From Bacillota bacterium (GTDB lineage Bacteria > Bacillota > Clostridia > Christensenellales > Aristaeellaceae), in contig JAEYQQ010000021.1 in NCBI GenBank assembly GCA_023409955.1, forward strand, positions 1 through 45,628: a stretch of DNA of 45,628 bases, in the 5' to 3' direction. The notes under the pieces are model-generated. The model worked only from the letters and a program-made list of their open reading frames with translations. It was not told the DNA's origin and searched no databases. Positions 24,878 through 34,199 of this stretch are shown piece after piece (position 1 is the first letter of the stretch; each line of letters starts with the position of its first letter). The position numbers and the translations under genes were made by a program.

Positions 24878-26239
24878 ATGGAAAACAATCAAACGGAGCT
24901 GATGGCCAAAGCACCGGTGGCAAAGGCTATCCTGAAGATGTCCTTGCCGGTGATTTTAGGTATGATGGTTCAGGTTCTCTACAACCTGGTGGATACCTTT
25001 TTTATCGGCATGCTTAAGGATGAGGCGCAACTGGCTGCCGCCAATATTACCACTCCGATTTTTATGATGCAGATGGCAATCGCCACCATTGTTTCCACAG
25101 GCGCAGCATCCTTCATATCACGCAGCATCGGCGAAAAGGAACATGACCGTGCGAATCGCACGCTAACCACGGGCATTGTAATCTGTACAGGACTGGCAAT
25201 TATCGTGATGGTTGTGGGGCTTTTGAACCTAAAGCCACTGATCACCGCACTGGGAGCCTCCGCAGAGGTATATCCTTATGCGTCTGAATATGTGGGCATC
25301 ATGCTGCTGGGTTCCATCCCGGTCATGCTGAACTACGCCGGTGGCCAGCTGCTGCGCTCAGAGGGTGCAATGATGCCTTCCATCATTGGCATGATGATTG
25401 GCACTGTCATCAATGTCGTTTTGGATCCCTTATTCATCTTCACCTTTAATATGGGCATTGGCGGCGCAGCATTGGCAACCGTGCTTGGCAATTTGGGTGC
25501 TGCTGTGTATTATGGGTGGTACTATTTGACCGGCAAGGCATTGCTGAAGATTCGCCGCAAGGACGTATCAAAGGACAAACGGATTTGGAAGGAAATCTTC
25601 ACCATTGGCATACCAGCCTGCATGAGCCAGTTCCTGGTCAGCGTTGCTATGATCATCTTGAACAATCAAGCCAAGATGTACGGCGACAGTGTGCTGGCCG
25701 GCATGGGCATTTCCTCCAAGCTAATGTTTATTGGAACGTTTGTGTTTATGGGTTTTGCTGCTGGTTGCCAGCCGCTGATTGGTTATAACTACGGTGCAAA
25801 TCAGTTCCAGCGTGTGCGTGAGGTGTTTAAAACCGGCATGATAATGACAGCTGGCTTAGGCCTATGCTTGATGGTTGTGTTTTGGTTGCTGGCACCCGTC
25901 CTGATTGGCGTTTTCACACCCTTACAAGATGTTATCAAAGAAGGCACACGGGTTTTTCGCATCAGCATCTTCTCATTCTTGGTATTAGGCCCGCAGATGC
26001 TTGCAACCACGGGCATACAGGCATTTGGCAAGGCCAAGGAAGCGCTGGTATTATCTTTGGCACGTCAGGGATTGTTCTACGTCCCGCTGCTTTTCTTGAT
26101 GCAGAAGCTTCTAGGCTTTGAAGGACTTATTTGGGCACAACCTGTGTCTGACACCGCTACCCTGTTGCTGGGCATCATCTTCCTAACGGTGATTCTTCGC
26201 AAATGCCTGGGCAATAGTAAACTTGAAGCAGGTACTTGA
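24878..26239 (+). CDS. MATE-family multidrug efflux transporter
   Basis: The 453-aa membrane protein has about 12 hydrophobic segments in two repeated halves, the normal MATE length. Typical segments are LPVILGMMVQVLYNLVDTFF (in part, VQVLYNLVDTFF), GAASFISRSIGEK and PLIGYNYGANQF. It should export drugs or other organic cations with Na+ or H+ coupling. It follows the MarR gene by 2 nt. A weak hairpin AAGCTCG/CGGGCTT (26302-26325) behind it may terminate the operon. Confidence 0.92.
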   Translation: MENNQTELMAKAPVAKAILKMSLPVILGMMVQVLYNLVDTFFIGMLKDEAQLAAANITTPIFMMQMAIATIVSTGAASFISRSIGEKEHDRANRTLTTGIVICTGLAIIVMVVGLLNLKPLITALGASAEVYPYASEYVGIMLLGSIPVMLNYAGGQLLRSEGAMMPSIIGMMIGTVINVVLDPLFIFTFNMGIGGAALATVLGNLGAAVYYGWYYLTGKALLKIRRKDVSKDKRIWKEIFTIGIPACMSQFLVSVAMIILNNQAKMYGDSVLAGMGISSKLMFIGTFVFMGFAAGCQPLIGYNYGANQFQRVREVFKTGMIMTAGLGLCLMVVFWLLAPVLIGVFTPLQDVIKEGTRVFRISIFSFLVLGPQMLATTGIQAFGKAKEALVLSLARQGLFYVPLLFLMQKLLGFEGLIWAQPVSDTATLLLGIIFLTVILRKCLGNSKLEAGT

Positions 26240-26373
26240 TTTATAACGGTGCAGAAATGGAAACTCAAGAGCCAACATTACCATGATTCGTTGGTACAAA
26301 CAAGCTCGTCGGAAGCGGCGGGCTTATTTGATTGCCTGTTAACAATGTCATTCCAATAATTCTCAATTTTCTC

Positions 26374-26404
26374 TTGACACGGACACCGTGTCGTACTTTA
26401 TGAT
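26374..26404 (+). promoter_or_regulatory. MerR-type promoter with 19-bp spacer
   Basis: TTGACA (26374-26379) and TATGAT (26399-26404) are separated by 19 bp, longer than the normal 17. The spacer contains the perfect dyad GACACGG-ACA-CCGTGTC (26377-26393). This is the hallmark of promoters that MerR proteins activate by untwisting DNA, here most likely by the gene just downstream. Confidence 0.85.
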
Positions 26405-26431
26405 TGTGTTGAAAGGAAGTGCAAACACACT

Positions 26432-27421
26432 ATGAATTCATTGCAGGTCGTAAGTACAGTATCGAAAAACCTTGGCATATCAAGCCGTATGCTCCGCTAT
26501 TATGAGCAAATCGGCTTGATTGCGAGCCAACGTATGAAGGATTATGCGTATAGGGCATATGATGAAGATGCGATACGCCGACTTCGTCAAATCATTATCT
26601 TGCGGAAACTTCGTGTTCCTGTTAAGCAAATCCAAGAGATTTTCAGCAATCATGATGCAGTGAACGTGATTGATATCTTCGAGCGCAACATAAGTGAATT
26701 GGATGAGCAAATCACAGCTGTATCAACCGTGAAATCTATTCTCAGTCGTCTTGTATATGAATTGCACGAAAAAGCGAATATGAACTTACAGCTTGATTAT
26801 CTTGGCGAAAGTTCTGTTTTTGCCATCGTGGATAGTATTTCATTTCCAAAAAACACTTTGCAGGAGGAAAAATCAATGGATGACCTTAACAAAGCAAATG
26901 AAGCATTAAGCAAGCTGGAGGAAAAAAATGTGCGGATCATTTATCTGCCGCCTATGACTGTAGCCGCTTCTTATGCTGCCGGTGAGTTTGAATGGGGCGT
27001 GGGACCGGAAGCTACCAGTAAGATAGAGCAATTTGTGTGGGAAACTGGACTCTTAAAAATGAAGCCCGATGCCAGAGGGATGGGTTTTGACTGTTCCAGA
27101 GAAGACCTAAAGGTCAGCGTTGAGGGGACTTCTACAGCATATGAAGCCTGGGTATCCATACCAGAGGATATGGCCGTTGCAGCTCCTTTAACTAAAAAGA
27201 CCTTTAACGGAGGTTTGTATGCCGCCCATGTATTAAGAGATTGGAATTTTCAAGCTGACTGGCGTATGCTTACCGAATGGGCAAAATCAAGCGAAAAGTA
27301 CGAAGCAGACGATGGGCGCCCATGCTTTGAGGAAGTATTAAACTATTTTAACCTAATGCAAAACGGCGCAAAAATGGAAGATACACAGATTGATCTACTG
27401 TTACCTATCAAATTACGATGA
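26432..27421 (+). CDS. MerR-family regulator with effector-binding domain
   Basis: The 329-aa protein has an N-terminal MerR domain (SRMLRYYEQIGLI, then RAYDEDAIRRLRQI) and a coiled dimerisation helix to about residue 110. A C-terminal GyrI/BmrR-like effector domain (VRIIYLPPMTVAAS ... YEAWVSIPED) follows. Such proteins sense hydrophobic or cationic compounds and activate efflux genes. GAAAGGAAG precedes ATG 26432. The promoter above indicates autoactivation. The upstream MATE pump is a possible further target, but no matching dyad was seen there. Confidence 0.88.
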   Translation: MNSLQVVSTVSKNLGISSRMLRYYEQIGLIASQRMKDYAYRAYDEDAIRRLRQIIILRKLRVPVKQIQEIFSNHDAVNVIDIFERNISELDEQITAVSTVKSILSRLVYELHEKANMNLQLDYLGESSVFAIVDSISFPKNTLQEEKSMDDLNKANEALSKLEEKNVRIIYLPPMTVAASYAAGEFEWGVGPEATSKIEQFVWETGLLKMKPDARGMGFDCSREDLKVSVEGTSTAYEAWVSIPEDMAVAAPLTKKTFNGGLYAAHVLRDWNFQADWRMLTEWAKSSEKYEADDGRPCFEEVLNYFNLMQNGAKMEDTQIDLLLPIKLR

Positions 27422-27511
27422 AAAGCATGTTCAAAAGACTCGTGTACTAATGCACCGCTATACACTCAACGAAACCGCGATGCAAATATCCAAAATAGGA
27501 GGTAGAGTCAA

Positions 27512-28158
27512 TTGACTTCACTTATAAAACAAGCCGATGAATTGCTTAAGAATAACGGCTTTGAATATGCGTTCTGCGGTGGGTGGGCCATAGATATGTT
27601 TATCAGAGCAAAAACGCGAAAACACAGCGATATTGATGTTATGGCATATTGGTCTGAACGCGATAAGATTATTCAACATATGCAATCTCTTGGTTTTCTT
27701 GTTTATGAAATGCTTGGTGGCGGAAAAGCTCACCATGTAACCGACATACATCATCAGATAAAAAGTAAAAGAAATATCTTCTGTTTTAAAAGAATTGGGA
27801 ACTTATAAAACTGTCAGCATCAGAAGAGAACGATATCTACTTTATTCATTTCATGCATATAGGACAAACAAAACTAAATTTTATCGAATTTCTGTTCAAT
27901 GATAAAACCGACACCGATCTGTTATACGCACGAAACCCTAATGTCAAACAGGCATTATGCGATGCAATTTTATATAATAACGAAATACCATATCTATCAC
28001 CGGAAATGTGTTTGCTTTATAAATCAACAGATATCGAGAAAGAATGCTATCAAGACGATTATCTTACAGCTATGGCGGCAATGAGCGAGCGGCAAAAGAA
28101 ATGGCTTGATAATGCTTTGAAAATCATGTATCCCGATGGGCATAAATGGAGAATATGA
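27512..28158 (+). pseudogene. Frameshifted nucleotidyltransferase (aminoglycoside adenylyltransferase-like)
   Basis: The first part (TTG 27512, AGGAGGT upstream) encodes an N-terminal nucleotidyltransferase: FAFCGGWAIDMFI-like sequence (YAFCGGWAIDMF) and the catalytic HSDIDV. The frame stops at 27808. The next frame continues from about 27780 with NWELIKLSASEENDIYFIHF and ends at 28158 (LLYKSTDIEKECYQDDY, DNALKIMYPDGHKW). A single frameshift near 27780-27800 joins them to about 215 aa, a normal length for the GGWAxD family. It may be an inactivated resistance gene, or a sequencing error. Confidence 0.75.
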
Positions 28159-28412
28159 GCCCAAACCGCAGTGCGTTAGCTTCCCATTTGTCGAAATAGG
28201 CAGCCTATAATAATGCGCCAAATGTACCGGATTGATTTATGATATCAAACCACACAGCACGATTTATACCTGTCAACTGCAATATTCAATTTCAACTTAA
28301 CAGTTTCTTTCTGGTTTTGGGTTGACAAGCCAATTAGGATCATCTATATTAAACTGGATTCGTATGCATTCAACGTTCGTTCGTGTGTAAAGCAAGATAA
28401 GAGTTATTGTTC

Positions 28413-28568
28413 TTGCCACTACCAAATGGGATGCGATACGATCCTGAAGAAGCACCCGATTATCAGATGTGGGATGTCATATCAGAATTTGTTCCTGTTT
28501 CCAATACCGATGAAATTCGCAAATTGGAAACACCAATTAGATCCAACCGTGGGAATACGGGAGCATAG
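28413..28568 (+). other. Short open frame, possible gene remnant
   Basis: A frame reads LPLPNGMRYDPEEAPDYQMW, then DVISEFVPVSNTDEIRKLET and stops at 28568. The composition looks protein-like but the start lacks a ribosome binding site and no family is recognised. It is the only thing of note in the 28159-28604 gap. Confidence 0.25.
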
Positions 28569-28604
28569 GGCACCCCGTAAATATACAATGTGAGGAGAAT
28601 TATC

Positions 28605-29168
28605 ATGAGAAGTTTCACCACACTGGACCTGCAATATGCACACAGATTCTATGGTTTTAAGGGCGAGGCACAATATTTGCATGGACACACCGGCATACTG
28701 ACCCTCGAAGTTGAAGAGAATGTCAATATGGGAGTTAATATGGTATTCCCGTGCAATGAAATCAAGAAGACTGCATGGGAAGTTCTGCAGAACTTTGACC
28801 ATGCGTTGGTTTTGAGGGAAGACGATCCGCTGCTGCCTGCGATTCTCAGTGTTTACGAAGAACAAGGCATTAAAAACGGTACACCGACCAATAAGCAAAA
28901 GGGTCCAGCGTTCAAGACAGAGCTTGCAACAGCTTATCCGGAATGTCGTTTGGTTGTGACAAAAGAGACCATGACCGTTGAAGGCATGATCAAGATTGTC
29001 TACGATCTTCTGAAAGATAAGCTCAATATCGTTAAGATTACGTTTACAAGCGGTGTAAATGGCGCTACAGAAGCGTACGAGCCCCATAAAGATACGGACC
29101 GTTGCCCCCTATGCGGCATTGCGCTGAATGAACACAACGTGTGCCCCAAGTGTGGATACCGTAAGTAA
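28605..29168 (+). CDS. QueD/PTPS-like protein with C-terminal zinc ribbon
   Basis: The 187-aa protein has the 6-pyruvoyl-tetrahydropterin synthase/QueD fold with the zinc histidines YAHRF (His13) and LHGH (His26, His28). The catalytic cysteine normally four residues before the first histidine of HGH is an alanine here, with Glu21 beside it. The C-terminus adds CPLCGIALNEHNVCPKCGYR, a CxxC-x10-CxxC zinc ribbon not found in standard QueD. So the zinc fold is likely kept but the usual carboxy-tetrahydropterin reaction is doubtful. GAGGAG precedes ATG 28605. No other queuosine gene is near. Confidence 0.8.
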   Translation: MRSFTTLDLQYAHRFYGFKGEAQYLHGHTGILTLEVEENVNMGVNMVFPCNEIKKTAWEVLQNFDHALVLREDDPLLPAILSVYEEQGIKNGTPTNKQKGPAFKTELATAYPECRLVVTKETMTVEGMIKIVYDLLKDKLNIVKITFTSGVNGATEAYEPHKDTDRCPLCGIALNEHNVCPKCGYRK

Positions 29169-29210
29169 TTACATGTGATATTACAAACTTCATTCGTATG
29201 AAGTTGACTG

Positions 29211-29257
29211 AAACGAAACAGGCATTCTATGTCATACGTAGCGTGCCTGTTTCGTTT
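29211..29257 (+). terminator. Hairpin after the QueD-like gene
   Basis: AAACGAAACAGGCA pairs perfectly with TGCCTGTTTCGTTT around a 19-nt loop, starting 43 nt after the stop. It likely terminates or protects the transcript. Bases 29258-29490 hold no convincing gene. Confidence 0.6.
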
Positions 29258-29503
29258 AGGTCCAGCAACTATTCCATCGTCGTATGGATCTACCGTAAAA
29301 GCGCCATGTAGTGGAAAGCAAATCATTGATGGAAATTCTGCCACTATGCTTAGACAGACTTTCAGCAAATGGTATTATGCTATATAGAGCGAGCAATAGA
29401 GCTATATCTTGGATGACTTTTTATATGTGGGCAGCTGAGTATCCTTGCAGGAAATTGAATAAAGGCAGAAATTTTGCACATAATTCTCCTGGAGGTGGTT
29501 TTT

Positions 29504-29659
29504 GTGCCAGCTAGAAGAAATCCATTTACAGCCGCCGATATGAAGCAGTATTTTGCATCGCTAAGCCCCCTTATCCAAGAATCAATTGAGCAAAGCGGAA
29601 TTGATTTTTTATCCATTGACCATCTACGTTCCTTTGTCAAGAATCTGGAGAGCAAATAA
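29504..29659 (+). CDS. Small 51-aa hypothetical protein
   Basis: GTG 29504 has a good GGAGGTG at 29491-29497. The product reads MPARRNPFTAADMKQYF... ending VKNLESK: basic N-terminus, then two amphipathic helices. No signal peptide or cysteine. I do not recognise it; a strong ribosome binding site and an intact frame are the only support. A terminator follows about 100 nt later. Confidence 0.55.
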   Translation: MPARRNPFTAADMKQYFASLSPLIQESIEQSGIDFLSIDHLRSFVKNLESK

Positions 29660-29756
29660 GAAACGGTATACTTAACTTTAGACAGGGAAGTATGATGCAT
29701 CCTTCTACATTCAAACAGGATGAACAAGCAACGTTGTAAAAGCATGCAATGTATGC

Positions 29757-29800
29757 AAAAAGCCAGGTTCTATCCAGCATGGAAAGAGCCTGGCCTTTTT
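29757..29800. terminator. Bidirectional terminator
   Basis: AAAAGCCAGG/CCTGGCCTTTTT has Ts on both strands. It ends the plus-strand small gene and the minus-strand operon whose last stop is at 29839. Confidence 0.75.
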
Positions 29801-29838
29801 ATTAAATAAGGGCATGAGCAGCTTGGTGCCATCAGCGT

Positions 29839-31191
29839 TTATGTGGTAAGAAGCACCTTCACCGCTTCATCCATCAAGCCTAAATCCCAAGCTAGGGAGG
29901 TGCACAAATACTTGTCTCTAATTTCACGGGAACCCAGCCAGGCATCCCGAACATCCTGATCACTTACACCGATATCCGCAGGCGTCACAGGCATGTTAAG
30001 CTTTCGCATTTGTTCAATCAGTGTTTGCGTATCGGGTAGCTCTTTTTGCATAATGCTCAAAAAGGTGTCCCAGTTGCTTAGAATAATTTGAAGATGCTCT
30101 GCATGGCGCTCAAGTGAATTTTTGAGATAAAGCTTTTCTTCACTTTCAATAATCACGGGAGCGGCTTTGCCAAATATACGCTTCACTTGTTCGCGCCATG
30201 AATCCTGAGAAAAGTTTGCCATCATGGTTTGAGCAGCATGTGGGTCTGGCTTTATGCCTTTAAGCCAATCAAACACTTTCAGCGTTAAAATGGTTCCGAC
30301 GCCCACCTGAATACCGTGCAAATCGCTTTTGTTTCCTCTATCCAGATCCATCATTTCCCACATGTGTGAAAAGTAATGCTCCTGGCCAGATGCCGGACGA
30401 GACAAGCCTGCAAAAGACATTGCAATGCCGCAAAGGATGAGGCCGCCAACGACCTTGCCCACAGCGTCTTCATCGCGGTCGGCCAACACCTCAAAAGCCT
30501 CCGAAACCTGGCGAACCGACTTGCGTACCATGTCGGCAATCTCCGCGCAATAAGCTTCGCCTGTTACGATTGATGCGATTTGCCATTCGCACAGCGCACA
30601 ATACTTGGCGATCATATCCCCAAAGCCAGCCTGCAGCATGCGCATGGGGGCATTTTTTATAATGGCTGTATCTGCAATAATCGCAATAGAGCAGCCTGTA
30701 GAAATCGACACTTTCACCCTGCGCTGTATCATTGAAGCTGAGCTGGAAGCATACCCGTCCATGGAAGGGGCAGTGGCTATCACCGCAGAAGGGATCCCCA
30801 GTGCATAGGCCAGTACTTTGCTGCAGTCATGAATGACACCGCTGCCCACAGCAAGCACCAAATCACAGCGCTTGTCAAATGCCATAGTCAGCGCGCCAAC
30901 TGAGCTTTCATCAGGCTCAACATGCCCTTGGCCGAAGTTAAAAACCGTATATTCCATGCCTGCGTCATGTAAGGCATTTTCAACCTGCGCCATTGCTGCC
31001 TGATACGTGTTTGCATCACAGACGATAAAGGGACGACGAATGCCATGCTTCTTGAGCACATGCGGCAAGCGTGCTACCACACCATGGCCAATTTCAACAT
31101 CCTTAATAGCACAGGCATGTGTTTTGCCGCATGTGCAGACAAATCCGGAATGCTCCAGCAATTGCTTCATATTCATTTGTGCCAGCTTCAT
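29839..31191 (-). CDS. sn-Glycerol-1-phosphate dehydrogenase (AraM/EgsA family)
   Basis: The 450-aa enzyme of the iron-containing alcohol dehydrogenase superfamily interconverts DHAP and sn-glycerol-1-phosphate with NAD(P)H. It has GSGVIHDCSK (NAD loop), APSMDGYASSSAS, the metal-binding GFGDMIAKY and GQEHYFSHMWEMM, and the N-terminal CTCGKTH seen in bacterial members. In Bacillus, AraM makes glycerol-1-phosphate for a rare ether lipid, but the lipid partner PcrB is absent here. Clustering with a phosphodiesterase and an importer favours use in the catabolic direction. It is the last gene of the minus-strand operon. Confidence 0.85.
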   Translation of the reverse strand: MKLAQMNMKQLLEHSGFVCTCGKTHACAIKDVEIGHGVVARLPHVLKKHGIRRPFIVCDANTYQAAMAQVENALHDAGMEYTVFNFGQGHVEPDESSVGALTMAFDKRCDLVLAVGSGVIHDCSKVLAYALGIPSAVIATAPSMDGYASSSASMIQRRVKVSISTGCSIAIIADTAIIKNAPMRMLQAGFGDMIAKYCALCEWQIASIVTGEAYCAEIADMVRKSVRQVSEAFEVLADRDEDAVGKVVGGLILCGIAMSFAGLSRPASGQEHYFSHMWEMMDLDRGNKSDLHGIQVGVGTILTLKVFDWLKGIKPDPHAAQTMMANFSQDSWREQVKRIFGKAAPVIIESEEKLYLKNSLERHAEHLQIILSNWDTFLSIMQKELPDTQTLIEQMRKLNMPVTPADIGVSDQDVRDAWLGSREIRDKYLCTSLAWDLGLMDEAVKVLLTT

Positions 31192-31231
31192 TCTGATACC
31201 TCTTTTCGTAGCGCCTTGGAGACGATATTCC

Positions 31232-31879
31232 TTACTCCCCCATGATATCCCTTAGGGCTTTGGCAACCGCTTGTGCCAGTGCTTCATGCCCATCTGGGTC
31301 CATATGAATACAATCCCTTTTGGACGGCTTTGCCACCTTGGCTGCATCTACCATCGTCACGCCACGTTGTGCGCAGACCGCGGAAAACTCTTTCGCAAAC
31401 AGTTTGGATTGTTCATGTGCAAACTTCAGTGTGGAGTAGCTATCTCTTTGCGCTAATTCCGCATCGACTTCAATGGGAGAGATAACAACGATCTTGGGCT
31501 TTTTCTCAAAGACTGGCGCAGCGCTTGGATACAACGCATCATGGCTTCTGATCAGGTCAATCAGCTGACCTATTCCCTGCGCTGCATGCCACGCATCCAC
31601 AAACTTCAAATCATTGGATCCCAATGACAGCACCACTGCATCCAGCGGTTTTTGGCTGGTCAGAATGCCTGCCAGCATGTTACGGCCATTGAGAAAGGGC
31701 TTAAAAGGATCATCATATATGGTGGTACGCGCATTCAGTCCTTCCTCGTGTATACGCCATTGACTACCAAGGATATCATTGAGCCTTCCTGTCCACCGTG
31801 TGTGTTCGTCATACCTCTGCCCTGTTACAGGCTCATATCCCCAGGTATTGGAATCCCCATAGCACAAAATATGCTTCAT
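31232..31879 (-). CDS. SGNH/GDSL-type esterase
   Basis: This 215-aa cytoplasmic hydrolase shows the SGNH blocks: GDSNTWGYEP (nucleophile Ser, about 9), LGSNDLK (Asn) and DCIHMDPDGH (Asp/His). It resembles small arylesterase/acyl-thioesterase-like SGNH enzymes. There is no signal peptide, so the ester it cuts is imported or intracellular. ATG 31879 is preferred, with AAAGGA about 10 nt upstream; an in-frame TTG at 31885 is too close. It lies between the phosphodiesterase and the glycerol-1-phosphate dehydrogenase, 14 nt after the former. Confidence 0.85.
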   Translation of the reverse strand: MKHILCYGDSNTWGYEPVTGQRYDEHTRWTGRLNDILGSQWRIHEEGLNARTTIYDDPFKPFLNGRNMLAGILTSQKPLDAVVLSLGSNDLKFVDAWHAAQGIGQLIDLIRSHDALYPSAAPVFEKKPKIVVISPIEVDAELAQRDSYSTLKFAHEQSKLFAKEFSAVCAQRGVTMVDAAKVAKPSKRDCIHMDPDGHEALAQAVAKALRDIMGE

Positions 31880-31893
31880 CGTCAAATAATCCT

Positions 31894-33186
31894 TTATTTC
31901 AGTATTTCATCAATTGGGCGGCCTTCGATATCACCCATGTCAAGCCCAAGGACCTTAGCATAAGTTGCTGGCTCGTCTACAAGGGAGCGCCTCTCTACCG
32001 TCGCACCAGGTTTAATGGAGGGACCAAAGGCGATCAGCGTTGGCTGGGGACCTTTGTCCGGCTGATGCCCATGGGTAGCACGGCCGAAGCGATAATCTGT
32101 AATATCGTGTGGGCGGTTGAGCGGCCCCATCCAATCGTTACTAAAAGACGTAAAGCCATCCGTTTCAAGAACAAAGGAAAAATCCCCTGCCAACTGCTCT
32201 TCCTCTTTGGCTTCTTTGGCAGTATATACGCGGGATATTCCATAGATACCTTCTTGGCACATGGACGTTAAAATGCCATGCACCTTATCATAGGATTCTT
32301 TGTCTTGAGGGTTTTTCAGATATACTTGTGCAGAAGCGCCTGTCGATTTCACAATGGCCGTATAATCGGCTACTTTGCCTTCTTCATCCACTGTAATCAA
32401 ACCGCGCCTTGCCAGTTCCACATTCGGGCAAATTACCCGGCTGATATTGATTTGGCCATGATCGCTGACAATAAAGAAATCGGTATCTTCATAAATGCCG
32501 GCGTCTTTGGTTGCCTTGATAATCCAGCCCAGCCAATTATCAATTTCATGCAGGCCATGTGTTACTTTATCGCTGAACAAGCCGGTTTGATGGCGATAGG
32601 CATCAACATTAGCGGGATGAATCATCAATAAGTTGGGTTTAAACTCGCGGATAATGGAGCATGTGCATGCAGTGATAAACTCATCACAATACGGATGGGT
32701 GCGGTTCACCTGCATCCACAAATGCGGATCAATGCATTTTTCCACTACCTCTGGGGAACTGCCTGAGTTTAAGAAGCAATCGCGCATGCTCTCATTAGGC
32801 GACTGTGGCCAATACTCATCAATCAGGTAATCGATGCTTTCACAATTGCCTGTAACCGGCCAGAAAACCGCTGCAGTTGTCAGCCCCTTGGCCTTGGCCG
32901 CTTCAAAAATGGATGGTACTTTGACAGCATCATAAAACCAGTTCCAGGGGGAAGACTTTTCAAAGAGGTTTGTCAGCTCATTGTTGATGATTCCATGCCG
33001 CTCTGGATAGCAACCCGTCATCATGGAGACATGACAGGGGTAAGTTAAGGAAGGATAAATCGAGCGCATGCGCTTAACGCGGGCTGCATCCTTCCAAAGG
33101 GAGCCAAATACCGGCAGCTCTCTTAGTGTCAGCGTGTCTTCATAAACCAGAGCATCCTCAGATATCACAATTACATGCTTCCCCAT
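31894..33186 (-). CDS. Alkaline-phosphatase-superfamily phosphodiesterase/nucleotide pyrophosphatase
   Basis: The 430-aa enzyme has the type I phosphodiesterase layout: metal Asp in VISEDA (Asp11), nucleophile Thr48 in SLTYPCHVSMMTG, then HPANVDAYRHQTG, SDHGQ and GRATHGHQPD supplying the other zinc ligands. The family cleaves phosphodiesters, for example glycerophosphodiesters or nucleotide sugars. No signal peptide is present, unlike many relatives, so the substrate must come in through the ABC transporter. ATG 33186 has GGAGG 9 nt upstream; a TTG at 33192 is less likely. Confidence 0.87.
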   Translation of the reverse strand: MGKHVIVISEDALVYEDTLTLRELPVFGSLWKDAARVKRMRSIYPSLTYPCHVSMMTGCYPERHGIINNELTNLFEKSSPWNWFYDAVKVPSIFEAAKAKGLTTAAVFWPVTGNCESIDYLIDEYWPQSPNESMRDCFLNSGSSPEVVEKCIDPHLWMQVNRTHPYCDEFITACTCSIIREFKPNLLMIHPANVDAYRHQTGLFSDKVTHGLHEIDNWLGWIIKATKDAGIYEDTDFFIVSDHGQINISRVICPNVELARRGLITVDEEGKVADYTAIVKSTGASAQVYLKNPQDKESYDKVHGILTSMCQEGIYGISRVYTAKEAKEEEQLAGDFSFVLETDGFTSFSNDWMGPLNRPHDITDYRFGRATHGHQPDKGPQPTLIAFGPSIKPGATVERRSLVDEPATYAKVLGLDMGDIEGRPIDEILK

Positions 33187-33326
33187 TTTCAATTTCCTCC
33201 AACTTTTGCGTTATGGCTGAGAGTATATCCATATATCAAATTGATATTGGGATATAGAAGAATCAGGCGTGCCTGCCCATGCTGAAAACAGCTTATGAGC
33301 AAGCAAACTCGCCTGATTACGTTGTT

Positions 33327-34181
33327 TCATTTCATTCCATTATAGGCAAACGCCTGTATGATTTTCTTGCTGGCAAAAATGAACATGATGATAACCGGCA
33401 CCACCAGTATAAAGTTACCGGCCATGATTTCATTCCACATGATTCCCTGTTCCACTTCCTGCTTCAGCTTTTCGATATACATTGTCAATGGCCGATATTT
33501 ATCGTTGCTGGTCATAACCAATGGCCAGAAGTAGGAGTTCCATGTGCCGATGAAAGAGAACATGGAAATGGTGATCATGCTAGATTTACACATTGGCAGC
33601 ATGATGCGGCTCATGATTTGCAGCTCACCTGCATTGTCAAGCCGGGCAGACTCAATGATTTCATCGGGTATCTGCTTAAATGCCTGACGAAGCATGAATA
33701 TACCAAATGCATCTGCACCAAAGGGAATGATCTGCGGCCAAAGGGAGTTTATCAGCTTCGCTTTGGACATCATCAGATACACACTAATGTAGGTGATCTG
33801 TCCCGGAATCATAAAGGCAATTAGAACGATTCCGAAAAGAATGCCTTGCATCGGAAAGCGTCTCTTGGCAAAGGCGTATGCAGCCGGCACCATAACCAGC
33901 AATTGAATCGCAATGACAGACAGAGTTACCGTAATTGAGTTTAAGGCGTACTGCGTAATGTCAATGCCTTTTGAAAAAATGGCAGTGAAGTTAGCAAAGG
34001 TAAAGTTTATGGGCCAAATGGTCGGCGGGGTCTGAATGGCCTCTCCGTATGTCTTAAAGGCGGTGATGATCATCCAATAAAACGGAAAGATGAAAATAAA
34101 CATAACCGCGACTTTAATCAAATCGCCCGGTAGATTAGGAAGGTAATTACGCACGCGTCTTTTAATCTGTGCTCCATCCAT
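33327..34181 (-). CDS. ABC-transporter permease, UgpE/MalG type
   Basis: The 284-aa protein has six hydrophobic segments, starting with IKVAVMFIFIFPFYWMIITA, and an EAA-type loop IIESARLDNAGELQIMSRI (in part) near 195-212. AAAGGAG lies upstream of the ATG. It pairs with the MalF-type permease 18 nt upstream. Topology and length match CUT1 carbohydrate or glycerol-phosphate importers. Confidence 0.9.
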   Translation of the reverse strand: MDGAQIKRRVRNYLPNLPGDLIKVAVMFIFIFPFYWMIITAFKTYGEAIQTPPTIWPINFTFANFTAIFSKGIDITQYALNSITVTLSVIAIQLLVMVPAAYAFAKRRFPMQGILFGIVLIAFMIPGQITYISVYLMMSKAKLINSLWPQIIPFGADAFGIFMLRQAFKQIPDEIIESARLDNAGELQIMSRIMLPMCKSSMITISMFSFIGTWNSYFWPLVMTSNDKYRPLTMYIEKLKQEVEQGIMWNEIMAGNFILVVPVIIMFIFASKKIIQAFAYNGMK

Positions 34182-34199
34182 GACTTTTCATCTCCTTTC

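Noticed and set aside
29839..31191. Reading the dehydrogenase as part of an ether-lipid biosynthesis pathway
   Set aside because: No PcrB-type prenyltransferase or lipid gene is near; the operon is an importer with hydrolases, which favours catabolism, though this is not proven.
33279..33824. 181-codon plus-strand frame opposite the MalG-type permease
   Set aside because: Antisense to a permease with six membrane segments and the EAA loop; no independent evidence for translation.
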